In this document: positions 42,445 to 51,061 of the stretch, piece by piece | How the letters are laid out: each line of letters opens with the position of its first letter | Position numbering within the stretch: the stretch's first letter is position 1 | Assembly: GCF_947488715.1 (NCBI RefSeq) | Contig: NZ_CANLAG010000001.1 | Span: forward strand, 620,001 to 684,000 | Length of the DNA stretch: 64,000 bases | Source of the DNA: an uncultured Tateyamaria sp. | Lineage (GTDB): Bacteria; Pseudomonadota; Alphaproteobacteria; Rhodobacterales; Rhodobacteraceae | Direction of reading: 5' to 3' | The notes under the pieces: model-generated | Databases searched by the model: none | Told to the model about the DNA's origin: nothing | What the model saw: the letters and a program-made list of their open reading frames with translations, nothing else | Translations under genes and position numbers: made by a program

Positions 42445-43242
42445 ATGAGAAAACGCTCCCTCATCCCGATCCTCTATATCGCGTTCCTGATGCTGCCGAT
42501 CTACTGGCTGGTTGCGATGTCGTTCAAAACCACAAACGAGATCCTCGCGGGCTTTAGCCTGTTTCCCCAGACCTTCACGCTGGAGAACTACCGGGTCATC
42601 TTTACCGACCCAAGCTGGTATTGGGGCTATATCAACTCGATCATCTATGTGTCGTTGAACACGGTGATCTCTGTCTGTGTGGCGCTGCCTGCGGCCTATG
42701 CGTTCTCGCGATACCGGTTCCTGGGCGACAAGCAGCTGTTCTTCTGGCTGCTGACCAACCGGATGGCACCCGCAGCGGTGTTCGCCTTGCCGTTCTTTCA
42801 GCTTTATTCGTCCGTCGGCCTGTTCGACACGCATCTGGCGGTGGCGTTGGCGCATTGTCTGTTCAACATCCCGCTGGCGGTCTGGATCCTCGAAGGGTTC
42901 ATGGGTGGCGTGCCCAAAGAGCTGGACGAGACGGCCTATGTGGACGGCTATTCGTTCCCGCGCTTTTTCGTCACCATCTTCCTGCCGACGATCAAGGCGG
43001 GGATCGGGGTGGCGGCGTTCTTTTGCTTTATGTTCTCGTGGGTGGAACTGCTGCTGGCCAAGACGCTGACGGCGGTGGCCGCGAAACCCATCGCCGCGAC
43101 CATGACCAAAACGGCATCCTCTGCCGGATACGAATTGGGCCTGTTGGCGGCGGCGGGGACGTTGACCATCATTCCGGGCGCCATCGTGATCTATTTTGTC
43201 CGTAACTACATTGCCAAGGGCTTTGCCCTGGGGAGGGTCTGA
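42445..43242 (+). CDS. glpQ: glycerol ABC transporter permease 2 (GlpQ type)
   Basis: Second CUT1-type permease, 265 residues, starting with RKRSLIPILYIAFLMLPIY and carrying the EAA loop ELDETAYVDGYSFPRFFVTIFL. It pairs with the permease at 41433 in the membrane. Its last base shares TGATG with the DUF2160 gene. The name follows the Rhizobium system; it is not the glycerophosphodiesterase glpQ. Confidence 0.85.
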   Translation: MRKRSLIPILYIAFLMLPIYWLVAMSFKTTNEILAGFSLFPQTFTLENYRVIFTDPSWYWGYINSIIYVSLNTVISVCVALPAAYAFSRYRFLGDKQLFFWLLTNRMAPAAVFALPFFQLYSSVGLFDTHLAVALAHCLFNIPLAVWILEGFMGGVPKELDETAYVDGYSFPRFFVTIFLPTIKAGIGVAAFFCFMFSWVELLLAKTLTAVAAKPIAATMTKTASSAGYELGLLAAAGTLTIIPGAIVIYFVRNYIAKGFALGRV

Positions 43243-43640
43243 TGAGACGTCTGGCATATCTTGCGGCCATCGCGCCGGGTGCGGCGCTGGCACAGGGCTG
43301 GGGCAACGTCGCCCAGCAAACCGAGGAAAAGGGGTTTTCGTGGACCGATCCGCTGTGGCCCAGTTTCTGGATGGCGTGGACGCCTGTAACCTTTGCACTG
43401 TTCTGCGGGATCTTTGGGGCGATTGCGATCATCGCGGCGCTGGAAATCACCAAGTACCGCGATGGAATTGAACGCACGGGCGTGTTTGGCCTGACCACAA
43501 CACTGGGCGATCGCCTGTTCATCACTCTTTTGGGAAGCGCCTATATTTTCCTCGCGTGGCTTGGTTTCGTGGGGCAACCCTTGTGGGCGCCCTTGGGGCT
43601 GTCGGTCGTTTGGGGCATCTTCTGTTTCTGGAAAGTGTGA
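43242..43640 (+). CDS. DUF2160 family membrane protein
   Basis: Small protein of 132 residues with an N-terminal signal-anchor (RRLAYLAAIAPGAALAQG), then WPSFWMAWTPVTFALFCGIFG and two further helices (TLGDRLFITLLGSAYIFLAWL, PLWAPLGLSVVWGIF). DUF2160 genes are regular last members of glycerol ABC transporter operons in alphaproteobacteria, which supports the identity of the operon. Function unknown; probably an accessory membrane subunit. Confidence 0.8.
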   Translation: MRRLAYLAAIAPGAALAQGWGNVAQQTEEKGFSWTDPLWPSFWMAWTPVTFALFCGIFGAIAIIAALEITKYRDGIERTGVFGLTTTLGDRLFITLLGSAYIFLAWLGFVGQPLWAPLGLSVVWGIFCFWKV

Positions 43641-43666
43641 AAAACGTTTTGAAAAACTAAAAACTT

Positions 43667-43703
43667 CGTATTTACTCACGATGCACAAAAAGTGAGCGAT
43701 ACG
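43667..43703. promoter_or_regulatory. possible BlaI-type operator/promoter
   Basis: Inverted half sites CGTAT-nnn-CTCAC (43667-43679) and GTGAG-nn-ATACG (43692-43703) are separated by 12 bases and lie 17 bases before the blaI-like start. They fit autorepression by the BlaI/CopY-type regulator. The region 43641-43666 is A/T-rich. Confidence 0.5.
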
Positions 43704-43719
43704 TGCTGGATGGTACCGT

Positions 43720-44115
43720 ATGAGAAAAAAGAAAAGTAACGAGCTGCTGACCGAGGTCGAACTGGAGTTCATGAACGAACTCTGGGCCTTGGGAGAAGGC
43801 ACGGTGCGCGACGTACTGGACCGTCTGCCCGAAGGGCGCGATCTGGCCTATACGTCTGCGGCCACCATCCTGCGCATCCTTGAGCAAAAGGAATTCGTGA
43901 CCAGCCGCAAAGACGGCAAGAGCCACGTGTTCATCCCGTCGCTGGGCAAGGATGCCTATCAAACCCGTTCACTGAAAGATCTGTCCATGAAGTTGTTTGA
44001 CGACACGCCTGTGTCTTTGGTTGCGCGCCTCGTCAACGACGATGAACTGACAGACGAAGCATTGGGGACAATCCGGGCATTAGTGGATCGGAGGTTGAAA
44101 AATGATACCGGGTGA
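43720..44115 (+). CDS. BlaI/MecI/CopY family regulator
   Basis: Winged-helix repressor of 131 residues: LTEVELEFMNELWALGEGTVRDVLD and YTSAATILRILEQKEFV are the recognition helices. BlaI repressors are inactivated when a membrane protease of the BlaR1/M56 family cuts them. The partner gene overlaps by 14 bases. A cleavable helix in the C-terminal part (LVNDDELTDEALGTI) is likely the processing region. Confidence 0.85.
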   Translation: MRKKKSNELLTEVELEFMNELWALGEGTVRDVLDRLPEGRDLAYTSAATILRILEQKEFVTSRKDGKSHVFIPSLGKDAYQTRSLKDLSMKLFDDTPVSLVARLVNDDELTDEALGTIRALVDRRLKNDTG

Positions 44116-45247
44116 TGCCTTTCTGGATGCGTTCATCAATGCCAATATCCTCATTATCGTTGCGTTTTTCTTGTGGCGGGGCATTCGCTGGGGCCTGACC
44201 CGACTGGGTCTGAAACACAGCTACGTCACGCAGCTCAAGCTGCTGAACACCGTTTTCGTCGCAATCATTTTTTCGCCGTTCCTGATCCTCGCGTTTACGA
44301 CGCTTCAGTCGAGCGGCTACGCCAAGAGCGTGAATGTGAACCTGTCGGATATGGTGGTCGCCTACTATCTGAATGGCGGGTTCGAGATGCCCGCGACCGA
44401 ATTCGAGCGACTGGTCAACCTGCGCGACACGTTTCTGAACAACGTCGTCAATGCCGCCGGTTGGGTGGCCTGGACCGTGATCGCGGTGTTTTTCCTTAGC
44501 CTTGCGCTGGGCATTTTGCGTCTGTGCTACTCCATGGCCTGCCTCTACCGGATTGTGTCGGCGGGCTATGCCTGGCGGCAGTTTGGCCGGGTGCGGCTGC
44601 GTCTGTCGGACCGCACATTGGTGCCGTTTTCGACGCGGGGTCTGTTGTTCTATTACGTGGTGGTGCCGTCGCACATGCTGGGCCAGCGTCAGGAGCTCAA
44701 AGTATCGCTGGCGCATGAGTTCCAGCATTTGCGGCAGGGCGATATCGAGTGGGAGATCCTGCTGGAGGCGCTCAAGCCGGTATTCTTTCTCAACCCTGCC
44801 TATCACGCGTGGAAGCGTCAGGTGGAACATCTGCGCGAATTGAGCTGTGATGCCGAGGTGTTGCGCCGTGGTCGGATCGACGTGCGGGCCTATTGCGATA
44901 CGCTGCTGTCGGTGTGCCAGCAGACTTTGCGCCGGGACCGTATGTTCGTGGTTGCGGTTCCCAAGGTGACGCTGGTGACGGCGGACCGGACGGCAATGCA
45001 TGACACGCAGACCAGTTTCCTGCACCAGCGGATCACATCGCTGCTTGATCTCCGCCACATGCGGCGGCCCCGTTTGTTGTACCTTGCGACGCTCTTGCCG
45101 CTTGTGGCCTGCGTCATGCTGACGGCGATTGCCATTCAGCGGCCCGGCGATTGGAGCCAGGACCGTTTGATGCTGTCCACGGTTGTAAACCTTGAGCGAC
45201 TGGACGAGATCAACCGTCTGTCGACCTTTGGCCGCATCCGCAACTGA
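44102..45247 (+). CDS. M56 (BlaR1-type) membrane metalloprotease
   Basis: Membrane zinc protease of 381 residues. Helices appear at residues 10-28, 45-65 and 120-145; the cytoplasmic/interfacial zinc motif is HEFQHLRQGD with a downstream HLRELSCDAEV giving the third ligand. A fourth helix is at the C-terminus (LYLATLLPLVACVMLTAIAI). Unlike BlaR1, no penicillin-binding sensor domain follows, so the stimulus is unknown. It very likely cleaves the BlaI-like repressor encoded just upstream. Confidence 0.85.
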   Translation: MIPGDAFLDAFINANILIIVAFFLWRGIRWGLTRLGLKHSYVTQLKLLNTVFVAIIFSPFLILAFTTLQSSGYAKSVNVNLSDMVVAYYLNGGFEMPATEFERLVNLRDTFLNNVVNAAGWVAWTVIAVFFLSLALGILRLCYSMACLYRIVSAGYAWRQFGRVRLRLSDRTLVPFSTRGLLFYYVVVPSHMLGQRQELKVSLAHEFQHLRQGDIEWEILLEALKPVFFLNPAYHAWKRQVEHLRELSCDAEVLRRGRIDVRAYCDTLLSVCQQTLRRDRMFVVAVPKVTLVTADRTAMHDTQTSFLHQRITSLLDLRHMRRPRLLYLATLLPLVACVMLTAIAIQRPGDWSQDRLMLSTVVNLERLDEINRLSTFGRIRN

Positions 45248-45251
45248 GTGT

Positions 45252-46100
45252 TCAGGCATCTGCCGGCGCGATCCGCGCTGACAGCCATGAGGCAAAGCTT
45301 TGGGTTGCGTCGGATGTGCGTTGCAACGCTAGAAAGTACTTTTCTGCTGCATCGATTGAGGTCTCGTGGACCTGCTGCACCTTGCCGGTTGCAAGGGCGG
45401 ACCCCGCCACCACCGAACTGACCAGTGCCGCGCCACTGCCATTGGCCGCGAGGTTGAGGGCGAGGCCGTAGGAATCCACGAAATAGGCGGGCTGTGGCGC
45501 GGTTTGTCCGGTGGTCTGGTGCCATGCGGCCCATCCATGCGACGTGCCCACCGTTTCGATCAGGGGCATCGTGTCGAGCGGGCCACTGTCGCGCGCCACC
45601 GCGATCAGCCTGTCCGGCCCAAGTGCCTGCGCGCCTTTGCCCACCTGTTTGTCTGACCCGAACCGGATTTCGACATCGGCCCGCGCCACTGCAAATTCGT
45701 CCGGCCAGATCGTGCTGACAAACCGTATCGTGACATCGGGGTGACGTGCGTGAAAGTCCGGCAGACCCGGCGAAATCACCCATTCGATGATGCTGAGCGA
45801 TGCGGCCACGGTGATATGCGCGCTGTTGCGTGCGTGGGCGTAGGGGGCGGTCGCCACGCGCAGGCCGTCCAGCGCAGTTTCAACCTGCGGCAACAGTTTG
45901 CGCCCCTCATCGGTCAGCGTCAGCCCGCGGGCATGCCGGGTGAACAGCCGCACGCCCAACCGATCCTCTAGCGCGCGGATTTGCTGGCTGACGGCGGATT
46001 GGGTCAATCCAATCTCGTGGGCCGCAGCGGTGGAACTGAGCGTGCGGGCCGCCGCCTCGAACGAGCGGAACCAGTTGAGTGGGGGCAGGGATTTGGACAT
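45252..46100 (-). CDS. LysR family regulator (GcvA type)
   Basis: Regulator of 282 residues. The start at 46100 gives MSKSLPPLNWFRSFEAAART, typical of the GcvA/TrpI-like branch; the HTH is EIGLTQSAVSQQIRALEDRLG. The ligand domain includes HITVAASLSIIEWVISPGL and DGVDVEIRFG-type strands (here RADVEIRFGSD). Divergent from the DUF1185 operon at 46210 with a T-rich operator between, so it most likely controls that operon. Confidence 0.87.
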   Translation of the reverse strand: MSKSLPPLNWFRSFEAAARTLSSTAAAHEIGLTQSAVSQQIRALEDRLGVRLFTRHARGLTLTDEGRKLLPQVETALDGLRVATAPYAHARNSAHITVAASLSIIEWVISPGLPDFHARHPDVTIRFVSTIWPDEFAVARADVEIRFGSDKQVGKGAQALGPDRLIAVARDSGPLDTMPLIETVGTSHGWAAWHQTTGQTAPQPAYFVDSYGLALNLAANGSGAALVSSVVAGSALATGKVQQVHETSIDAAEKYFLALQRTSDATQSFASWLSARIAPADA

Positions 46101-46112
46101 GTGCAAGCAACC

Positions 46113-46129
46113 TATCAGTAACACTAATA
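46113..46129. promoter_or_regulatory. LysR-type operator in the divergent gap
   Basis: Imperfect palindrome TATCAG-TAACA-CTAATA matches the T-N11-A layout of LysR boxes and lies between the divergent starts, 13 bases from the lysR start. Only one mismatch between half sites. Confidence 0.45.
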
Positions 46130-46209
46130 CCTAAGGCGCAGATTCTTTCGTTTGTCAAAAAACACGGCGCGGCGGATCAATTGGACGACACTTGCAGACG
46201 AGGCGCGCC

Positions 46210-46809
46210 GTGACACCAGACATTCGGAAAATCGTAACATATGACGAAGAGGTGCTGATCGAAGGGTTCCGCGCAGCCAGCGTTCCGTGGCGTATGTTTG
46301 CCGTGGCTGCGGTTGTGCGCAACCCGTGGGCGGGCCGCTATGTGGAGGACCTCAAGCCCGAGATCCAGGCCTATGGCCCGGTGTTGGGTGAGATGCTGAC
46401 TGACAGGATGATCGCCCTGACGGGCGGCGGTGACGCCATCGAGGCCTATGGCAAGGCGGCGGTTGTTGGTCTGGACGGCGAGGTCGAACATGCCTCGGGG
46501 CTCATCCACACCTTGCGGTTCGGCAATCATTTTCGCGAGGCGGTGGGGGCGAAGTCGTATCTGTCTTTTACCAACACGCGCGGGCCCGCGAATGCGCCCA
46601 TCATGGTGCCGCTGATGGACAAGAACGATGCCGGGCGGCGGTCGCATTACCTGACCATTCAGTTTGCCATCCCGGACGCGCCGCGTGCGGATGAGATTGT
46701 CGTCGTTTTGGGGGCGGCGACAACGGGGCGGCCACATCACCGCATTGGCGACCGGTATCAGGACCTGAAGGATTTGGGACATGACGTGGACAACCCGGCC
46801 GCGGTCTGA
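46210..46809 (+). CDS. amino acid synthesis family protein (DUF1185)
   Basis: Protein of 199 residues of the DUF1185 type (annotated as amino acid synthesis family). Conserved pieces are IRKIVTYDEEVLIEG, RNPWAGRYVEDLKPEI, GKAAVVGLDGEVEHASGL, SYLSFTNTRGPANAP and PMMD-like KNDAGRRSHYLTIQ, ending with GATTGRPHHRIGDRYQD. A GTG at 46210 follows GAGG and is preferred to the TTG at 46192. Function of the family is unproven; members are seen with hydantoin- or amide-related catabolic genes. First gene of the operon. Confidence 0.7.
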   Translation: MTPDIRKIVTYDEEVLIEGFRAASVPWRMFAVAAVVRNPWAGRYVEDLKPEIQAYGPVLGEMLTDRMIALTGGGDAIEAYGKAAVVGLDGEVEHASGLIHTLRFGNHFREAVGAKSYLSFTNTRGPANAPIMVPLMDKNDAGRRSHYLTIQFAIPDAPRADEIVVVLGAATTGRPHHRIGDRYQDLKDLGHDVDNPAAV

Positions 46810-47560
46810 GGTCTCTGGCCTGCCTGCGGTCGTCGCGGGGCAGGGGGTGGATGTGCTGATGCTGCACGGTGTGGGGCTGTGTGCAGATGCCTGGGCCCCG
46901 CAGATCGATGTGCTGGCGCGGCATGGCTACGGGGTGATGGCGACAGATATGCCGGGCCATGGGGGATCGGACGCAGCACCCGGTGCGGATTTGTCGGACT
47001 ATGTCCGCCCTCTTGCCGCGGCATTGGAGGGCCCTGTGGTTGTCATCGGGCACTCGATGGGCGCGATGATTGCGCTGGCGTTGGCCGAGGCCGCCCCGGA
47101 CAAGGTTGTGGGCGTTGTGGCCATGAATGCCATTTTTCAGCGCTCGCCAGAGGCTGCGGCAGCAGTACAGGCGCGCGCATCTGCATTGGACGGTGCATCC
47201 TTGCCCGATCCCGAGCCGACCTTGCACCGTTGGTTCGGTGAGGCGGACACACCTGCACGCAGGGCCTGTGACGCCTGGCTGCGCGCAGTGCATCCTGCGG
47301 CTTACAAATCTGCCTACACGACCTTTGCCAGCGAGGATGGCCCGTCACCTGAACTTTTGGCGGCTTTGGATTGCCCCGCGCTGTTCGTGACCGGCGCGGA
47401 GGAGCCCAATTCGACCCCCGCCATGTCCGAGGCCATGGCGCGCCACGCGCCCAAAGGCAGCGCGATGGTGATCGACGGGGCGGCGCATATGTTGCCCATG
47501 ACCCATCACACTGTGATCAGCGACATCTTGTGCGGGTTCGCAGCGCGGTGCCTGCCATGA
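46781..47560 (+). CDS. alpha/beta hydrolase
   Basis: Hydrolase of 259 residues. HGVGLCADAW gives the oxyanion loop, GHSMGAM is the nucleophile elbow with Ser about 99, and the catalytic His is in IDGAAHMLPM (about 239). The Asp is probably in VTGAEEPNSTP. It overlaps the DUF1185 gene by 29 bases and the flavin reductase by four, so all are one transcript. Likely an esterase or C-C hydrolase acting on a ring-opened or lactone intermediate. Confidence 0.83.
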   Translation: MTWTTRPRSEVSGLPAVVAGQGVDVLMLHGVGLCADAWAPQIDVLARHGYGVMATDMPGHGGSDAAPGADLSDYVRPLAAALEGPVVVIGHSMGAMIALALAEAAPDKVVGVVAMNAIFQRSPEAAAAVQARASALDGASLPDPEPTLHRWFGEADTPARRACDAWLRAVHPAAYKSAYTTFASEDGPSPELLAALDCPALFVTGAEEPNSTPAMSEAMARHAPKGSAMVIDGAAHMLPMTHHTVISDILCGFAARCLP

Positions 47561-48459
47561 ACCCGCTTGCGTTGCGTGATGCCTTTGGGCGCTTCATGAC
47601 GGGTGTGACCGTGATCACGGCCCGTGACGCCAGCGGCGCGCCTGTGGGGTTCACGGCCAATTCCTTTACCTCTGTGTCATTGGACCCGCCGCTGTTGCTG
47701 GTCTGTCCGGGGCGGTTTTTGTCGACTTTTGCAGCGTTTGAGGCCTGCACCCACTTTGCCGTCAACGTGTTGGCAGAGGGGCAAGAGGACGTGTCGAACA
47801 CCTTTGCCGGGTACAAGGGTGACCGGTTTGCCAAGGTGCCGCATCATTTCGGAGCGCACGAACTGCCGTTGATCGACGGCGCGGTAGCGCAGTTTTGTTG
47901 CAAGACCTACCAGGTCGTGCCGGCAGGTGATCACGTCGTTCTCATGGGGGAGATCACGGATGTGTCCCACACGGATGCTGCGGGTCTGGGATATGTGGGC
48001 GGGCGGTATTTCAGCCTGGGCCTTGAGCGGGAGACCGGCGCGGGCGCGGCCACGGTTCTAGGTGCCATTGTTGAAGTGGACGGTCACGTCCTGATGGAGC
48101 AGGCCGAGACCGGGATGCGCCCGGTGCAAGTGGCGGGCACCCCGACGGGTGCACAGCGCGACCATATCACTGCGGCGCTCAAGACACGTGGTTTGCGCGT
48201 GCAGATCAATCAGGTCTATTCCGCGTTTTCCGACGACGAAGCCGGGGTGCGTCACACCTACTATCTGGCCCATGCGCCCCATATGGACGCCGCGCCCGCC
48301 GGCATGTGCCTTGTCCCGTTTTCAGCCTTGCCCGCACAGGCATTTTCGACCCCTGCGATTGGTCACATGATGACCCGTTTTGCCCGCGAGGCGCAGTCCC
48401 GCAACTTTTCCCTCTACCTCGGTGATGCCGAGGGCGGCGAAATTCACGCCTTGTCATAA
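47557..48459 (+). CDS. flavin reductase with C-terminal extension
   Basis: Flavin:NAD(P)H reductase-domain protein, 300 residues. Residues 1-160 are the FMN-binding split barrel (ALRDAFGRFMTGVTVITARD, VGFTANSFTSVSLDPPLLL, FAVNVLAEGQEDVS). The rest (about 165-300) contains VLGAIVEVDGHVLMEQ and may be a Nudix-like domain, which would hydrolyse or sense a nucleotide-diphosphate. It would supply reduced flavin to the luciferase-like monooxygenase encoded next (12-base gap). Confidence 0.8.
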   Translation: MNPLALRDAFGRFMTGVTVITARDASGAPVGFTANSFTSVSLDPPLLLVCPGRFLSTFAAFEACTHFAVNVLAEGQEDVSNTFAGYKGDRFAKVPHHFGAHELPLIDGAVAQFCCKTYQVVPAGDHVVLMGEITDVSHTDAAGLGYVGGRYFSLGLERETGAGAATVLGAIVEVDGHVLMEQAETGMRPVQVAGTPTGAQRDHITAALKTRGLRVQINQVYSAFSDDEAGVRHTYYLAHAPHMDAAPAGMCLVPFSALPAQAFSTPAIGHMMTRFAREAQSRNFSLYLGDAEGGEIHALS

Positions 48460-48471
48460 AGGACCCAGACC

Positions 48472-49506
48472 ATGGACTTTTCCCTTTTTGCCCATATGGA
48501 ACGTCTGACACCGGATCAGCCGCATGACGTTCTCTATGACGAGTTTGTCAGCCTGGTTCAGATGGCTGACGATGGTGGGATGCGCGCGGTCTGGACGGGC
48601 GAACATCACGGGATGGAGTTCACGATTGCGCCCAACCCGTTCCTGTCGCTGGTCGATCTGGCCCACCGGACCAAGAATTTGCGTCTGGGTACGGGGACTG
48701 TGGTGGCGCCGTTCTGGCATCCGATCAAGCTGGCCGGTGAGGCGGCCGCGGCCGATCAGATGACGCGCGGACGGATTGAGCTGGGCATCGCGCGGGGGGC
48801 CTATGCGTTTGAATATGAACGCCTGATGCCCGGCATGGATGCCTGGGAGGCGGGGCAAAGGATGCGGGAAAGCACGCCGCTCTTGCCGCAGCTGTGGGCC
48901 GGGGACTGCGCGCATGAGGGTGATTTCTATGCGTTTCCATCGACCACTTCGGCGCCCAAACCGGTTCAGCAGGACGGCCCGCCGATCTGGATCGCGGCGC
49001 GTGATCCCAACAGCCATGCCTTTGGCGTGCACAACGGGTTCAACATTCAGGTGACGCCGCTGTGGCAGGGTATGGAAGAGATCGAAACGCTGATGGGGCG
49101 GTTCAATGATGCCTGCGACAGCTATGATGGGCCGCGCCCCAAGGTGATGCTGTTGCACCATACTTATGTGGGCAAGGATGCGGATGACGTGGCGCAGGGT
49201 GTGCGCGACCTGCAACGCTATTACAACTATTTCGGGGCCTGGTTTTTGAACAAGCGGCCCGTGTCGCAGGGCATTATCCAGCGCATCACGGACGATGAGA
49301 TTGCGGCCAACCAGATGTATTCGGCGGACAACATTGCGCGCGACCTGACCATCGGCACGACCCAGCAGGTGATTGACCGGATCAAGCGGTACGAGGACCT
49401 CGGATACGATGAATTCTCGTTCTGGATCGACAGTGGTATGAGCGTGGAGCGCAAGCGGGCCTCGCTGGCCCGGTTCATCGACGACGTCATGCCCAAGTTT
49501 CAGTGA
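48472..49506 (+). CDS. luciferase-like (LLM) flavin-dependent monooxygenase
   Basis: FMN monooxygenase of 344 residues with the TIM-barrel luciferase-like fold. Seen are WTGEHHGMEFTIAPNPF, LRLGTGTVVAPFWHP (flavin phosphate-binding area), RGRIELGIARGAYAFEY and HNGFNIQVTPLW. Two-component enzymes of this kind use FMNH2 from a separate reductase, which is encoded immediately upstream. The substrate is unknown. Co-transcribed with reductase, hydrolase and dehydrogenase. Confidence 0.86.
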   Translation: MDFSLFAHMERLTPDQPHDVLYDEFVSLVQMADDGGMRAVWTGEHHGMEFTIAPNPFLSLVDLAHRTKNLRLGTGTVVAPFWHPIKLAGEAAAADQMTRGRIELGIARGAYAFEYERLMPGMDAWEAGQRMRESTPLLPQLWAGDCAHEGDFYAFPSTTSAPKPVQQDGPPIWIAARDPNSHAFGVHNGFNIQVTPLWQGMEEIETLMGRFNDACDSYDGPRPKVMLLHHTYVGKDADDVAQGVRDLQRYYNYFGAWFLNKRPVSQGIIQRITDDEIAANQMYSADNIARDLTIGTTQQVIDRIKRYEDLGYDEFSFWIDSGMSVERKRASLARFIDDVMPKFQ

Positions 49507-49514
49507 GGACACCC

Positions 49515-50993
49515 ATGGGACAATTACCGCACTATCCGCTGTTCATTGGTGGCGCTTGGGTCGAGGGATCGGACGGGCAAGTGATGGCGACATCCAACCC
49601 GGCAACCGGTGCCGATTGGGCCACCTTTGCCTGCGCGAGCGCGGCGGACGTCGACAGGGCCGTGCAGGCGGCAGCATCTGCGCTGGAGGATCCGGTCTGG
49701 CGCGACATGACGCAGACGGCGCGGGGCAAGCTGTTGTACCGTCTGGCCGAGCTGGTTGAACGCGACGCGCGCCATCTGGGCGAGATTGAGACGACAGACA
49801 GCGGCAAACTGCTGGCGGAAACGGCTGCGCAGACGGGATATGTCGGGGACTACTACCGGTATTATGCCGGGCTGGCGGACAAGATCGAAGGGTCCGTGTT
49901 GCCCATCGACAAACCCGACATGCACGTGTTCACCCGGCGCGCCCCTATCGGCGTTGTGGCGGCCATTGTGCCGTGGAACGCGCAGATGTTCCTGACCGCG
50001 ACCAAACTGGGACCGGCGCTTGCGGCGGGCTGTACCGTGGTGCTGAAAGCGTCAGAGGCCGCGCCTGCGCCAATGTTGGAATTTGCCAAGTTGATCGAAG
50101 AGGCGGGGTTCCCCCCCGGCGTCGTGTCGGTCATCACGGGTGATGCTGAAAACTGTGCGGTGCCGCTGACACGTCACCCGCGCGTGGACCGCATCGCATT
50201 CACCGGTGGGCCGGGTACGGCGCGCCACGTGGTGCGCAATTCGGCGGAGAACTTCGCGGTCACGACGCTGGAGCTGGGGGGCAAGTCGCCCATTCTGGTG
50301 TTTGACGACGCAGACCTTGAGGGGGCGGCAAACGGGCTGATCGCGGGCAACTTTGGTGCCTCGGGCCAAAGCTGTGTTGCGGGGTCGCGGGGGCTGGTGC
50401 ATCGGTCGATCCTGGAACCTCTGGCCGCGTTGATCGAGACCAAGGCCAAGGGGATTGTCGTGGGCGACCCGCTGGATGCGCTAACCCATGTCGGGCCGTT
50501 GTGTACCACAGGCCAGATCGCGACCATCGAGGACACGCTGACACGCGCCACGGCACAAGGCGCGCGCATTCGGTTTGGTGGTGCACCGCTGGAGCGTCCT
50601 GGCAACTATATGGCTCCGACGCTGGTGGAATGTGCGGGGCCTGACACGCAGACGCTCAAGGTTGAAATGTTTGGCCCGGTCATGTCGCTGTTGCCCTTCG
50701 ATACGGAGGAAGAAGCCATCGCGCTGGCCAATGACAGCGACTTTGGATTGGGATCGGGCGTTTTCACTCAAAACCTTGCCCGCGCGCACCGGGTTTCGGG
50801 GCGCTTGCGGTCCGGCATCTGTTGGGTGAACACCTACCGGGCCATTTCACCCATCGCGCCGTTTGGTGGGTTCAACCAGTCCGGCTATGGCCGCGAGGCC
50901 GGTATTGAGGCGGTTTTGGACTATACCCGGACCCAGACCACATGGATCAACACCTCTGAGGCGCCCATGGCAAATCCGTTTGTTATGCGCTGA
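49515..50993 (+). CDS. NAD(P)-dependent aldehyde dehydrogenase
   Basis: Aldehyde dehydrogenase of 492 residues. Cofactor block VPWNAQMFLTATKLGPAL, catalytic Glu in TLELGGKSP (about 255) and catalytic Cys in SGQSCVAGSRG (about 287); later CWVNTYRAISPIAPFGG. ATG at 49515 follows GTGAGGACACC. It ends the operon and would oxidise an aldehyde produced by the monooxygenase/hydrolase steps. Confidence 0.9.
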   Translation: MGQLPHYPLFIGGAWVEGSDGQVMATSNPATGADWATFACASAADVDRAVQAAASALEDPVWRDMTQTARGKLLYRLAELVERDARHLGEIETTDSGKLLAETAAQTGYVGDYYRYYAGLADKIEGSVLPIDKPDMHVFTRRAPIGVVAAIVPWNAQMFLTATKLGPALAAGCTVVLKASEAAPAPMLEFAKLIEEAGFPPGVVSVITGDAENCAVPLTRHPRVDRIAFTGGPGTARHVVRNSAENFAVTTLELGGKSPILVFDDADLEGAANGLIAGNFGASGQSCVAGSRGLVHRSILEPLAALIETKAKGIVVGDPLDALTHVGPLCTTGQIATIEDTLTRATAQGARIRFGGAPLERPGNYMAPTLVECAGPDTQTLKVEMFGPVMSLLPFDTEEEAIALANDSDFGLGSGVFTQNLARAHRVSGRLRSGICWVNTYRAISPIAPFGGFNQSGYGREAGIEAVLDYTRTQTTWINTSEAPMANPFVMR

Positions 50994-51061
50994 TTGGTTG
51001 ACCTGTCTTTTCCTTGCGCCATTTCTCCGCGATAGAGGGGGAAGGCAAGGAAGAGGCACAT

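Noticed and set aside
43720-45247. Beta-lactam resistance sensor system
   Set aside because: BlaI and M56 domains are present, but the penicillin-binding sensor domain and a beta-lactamase are absent.
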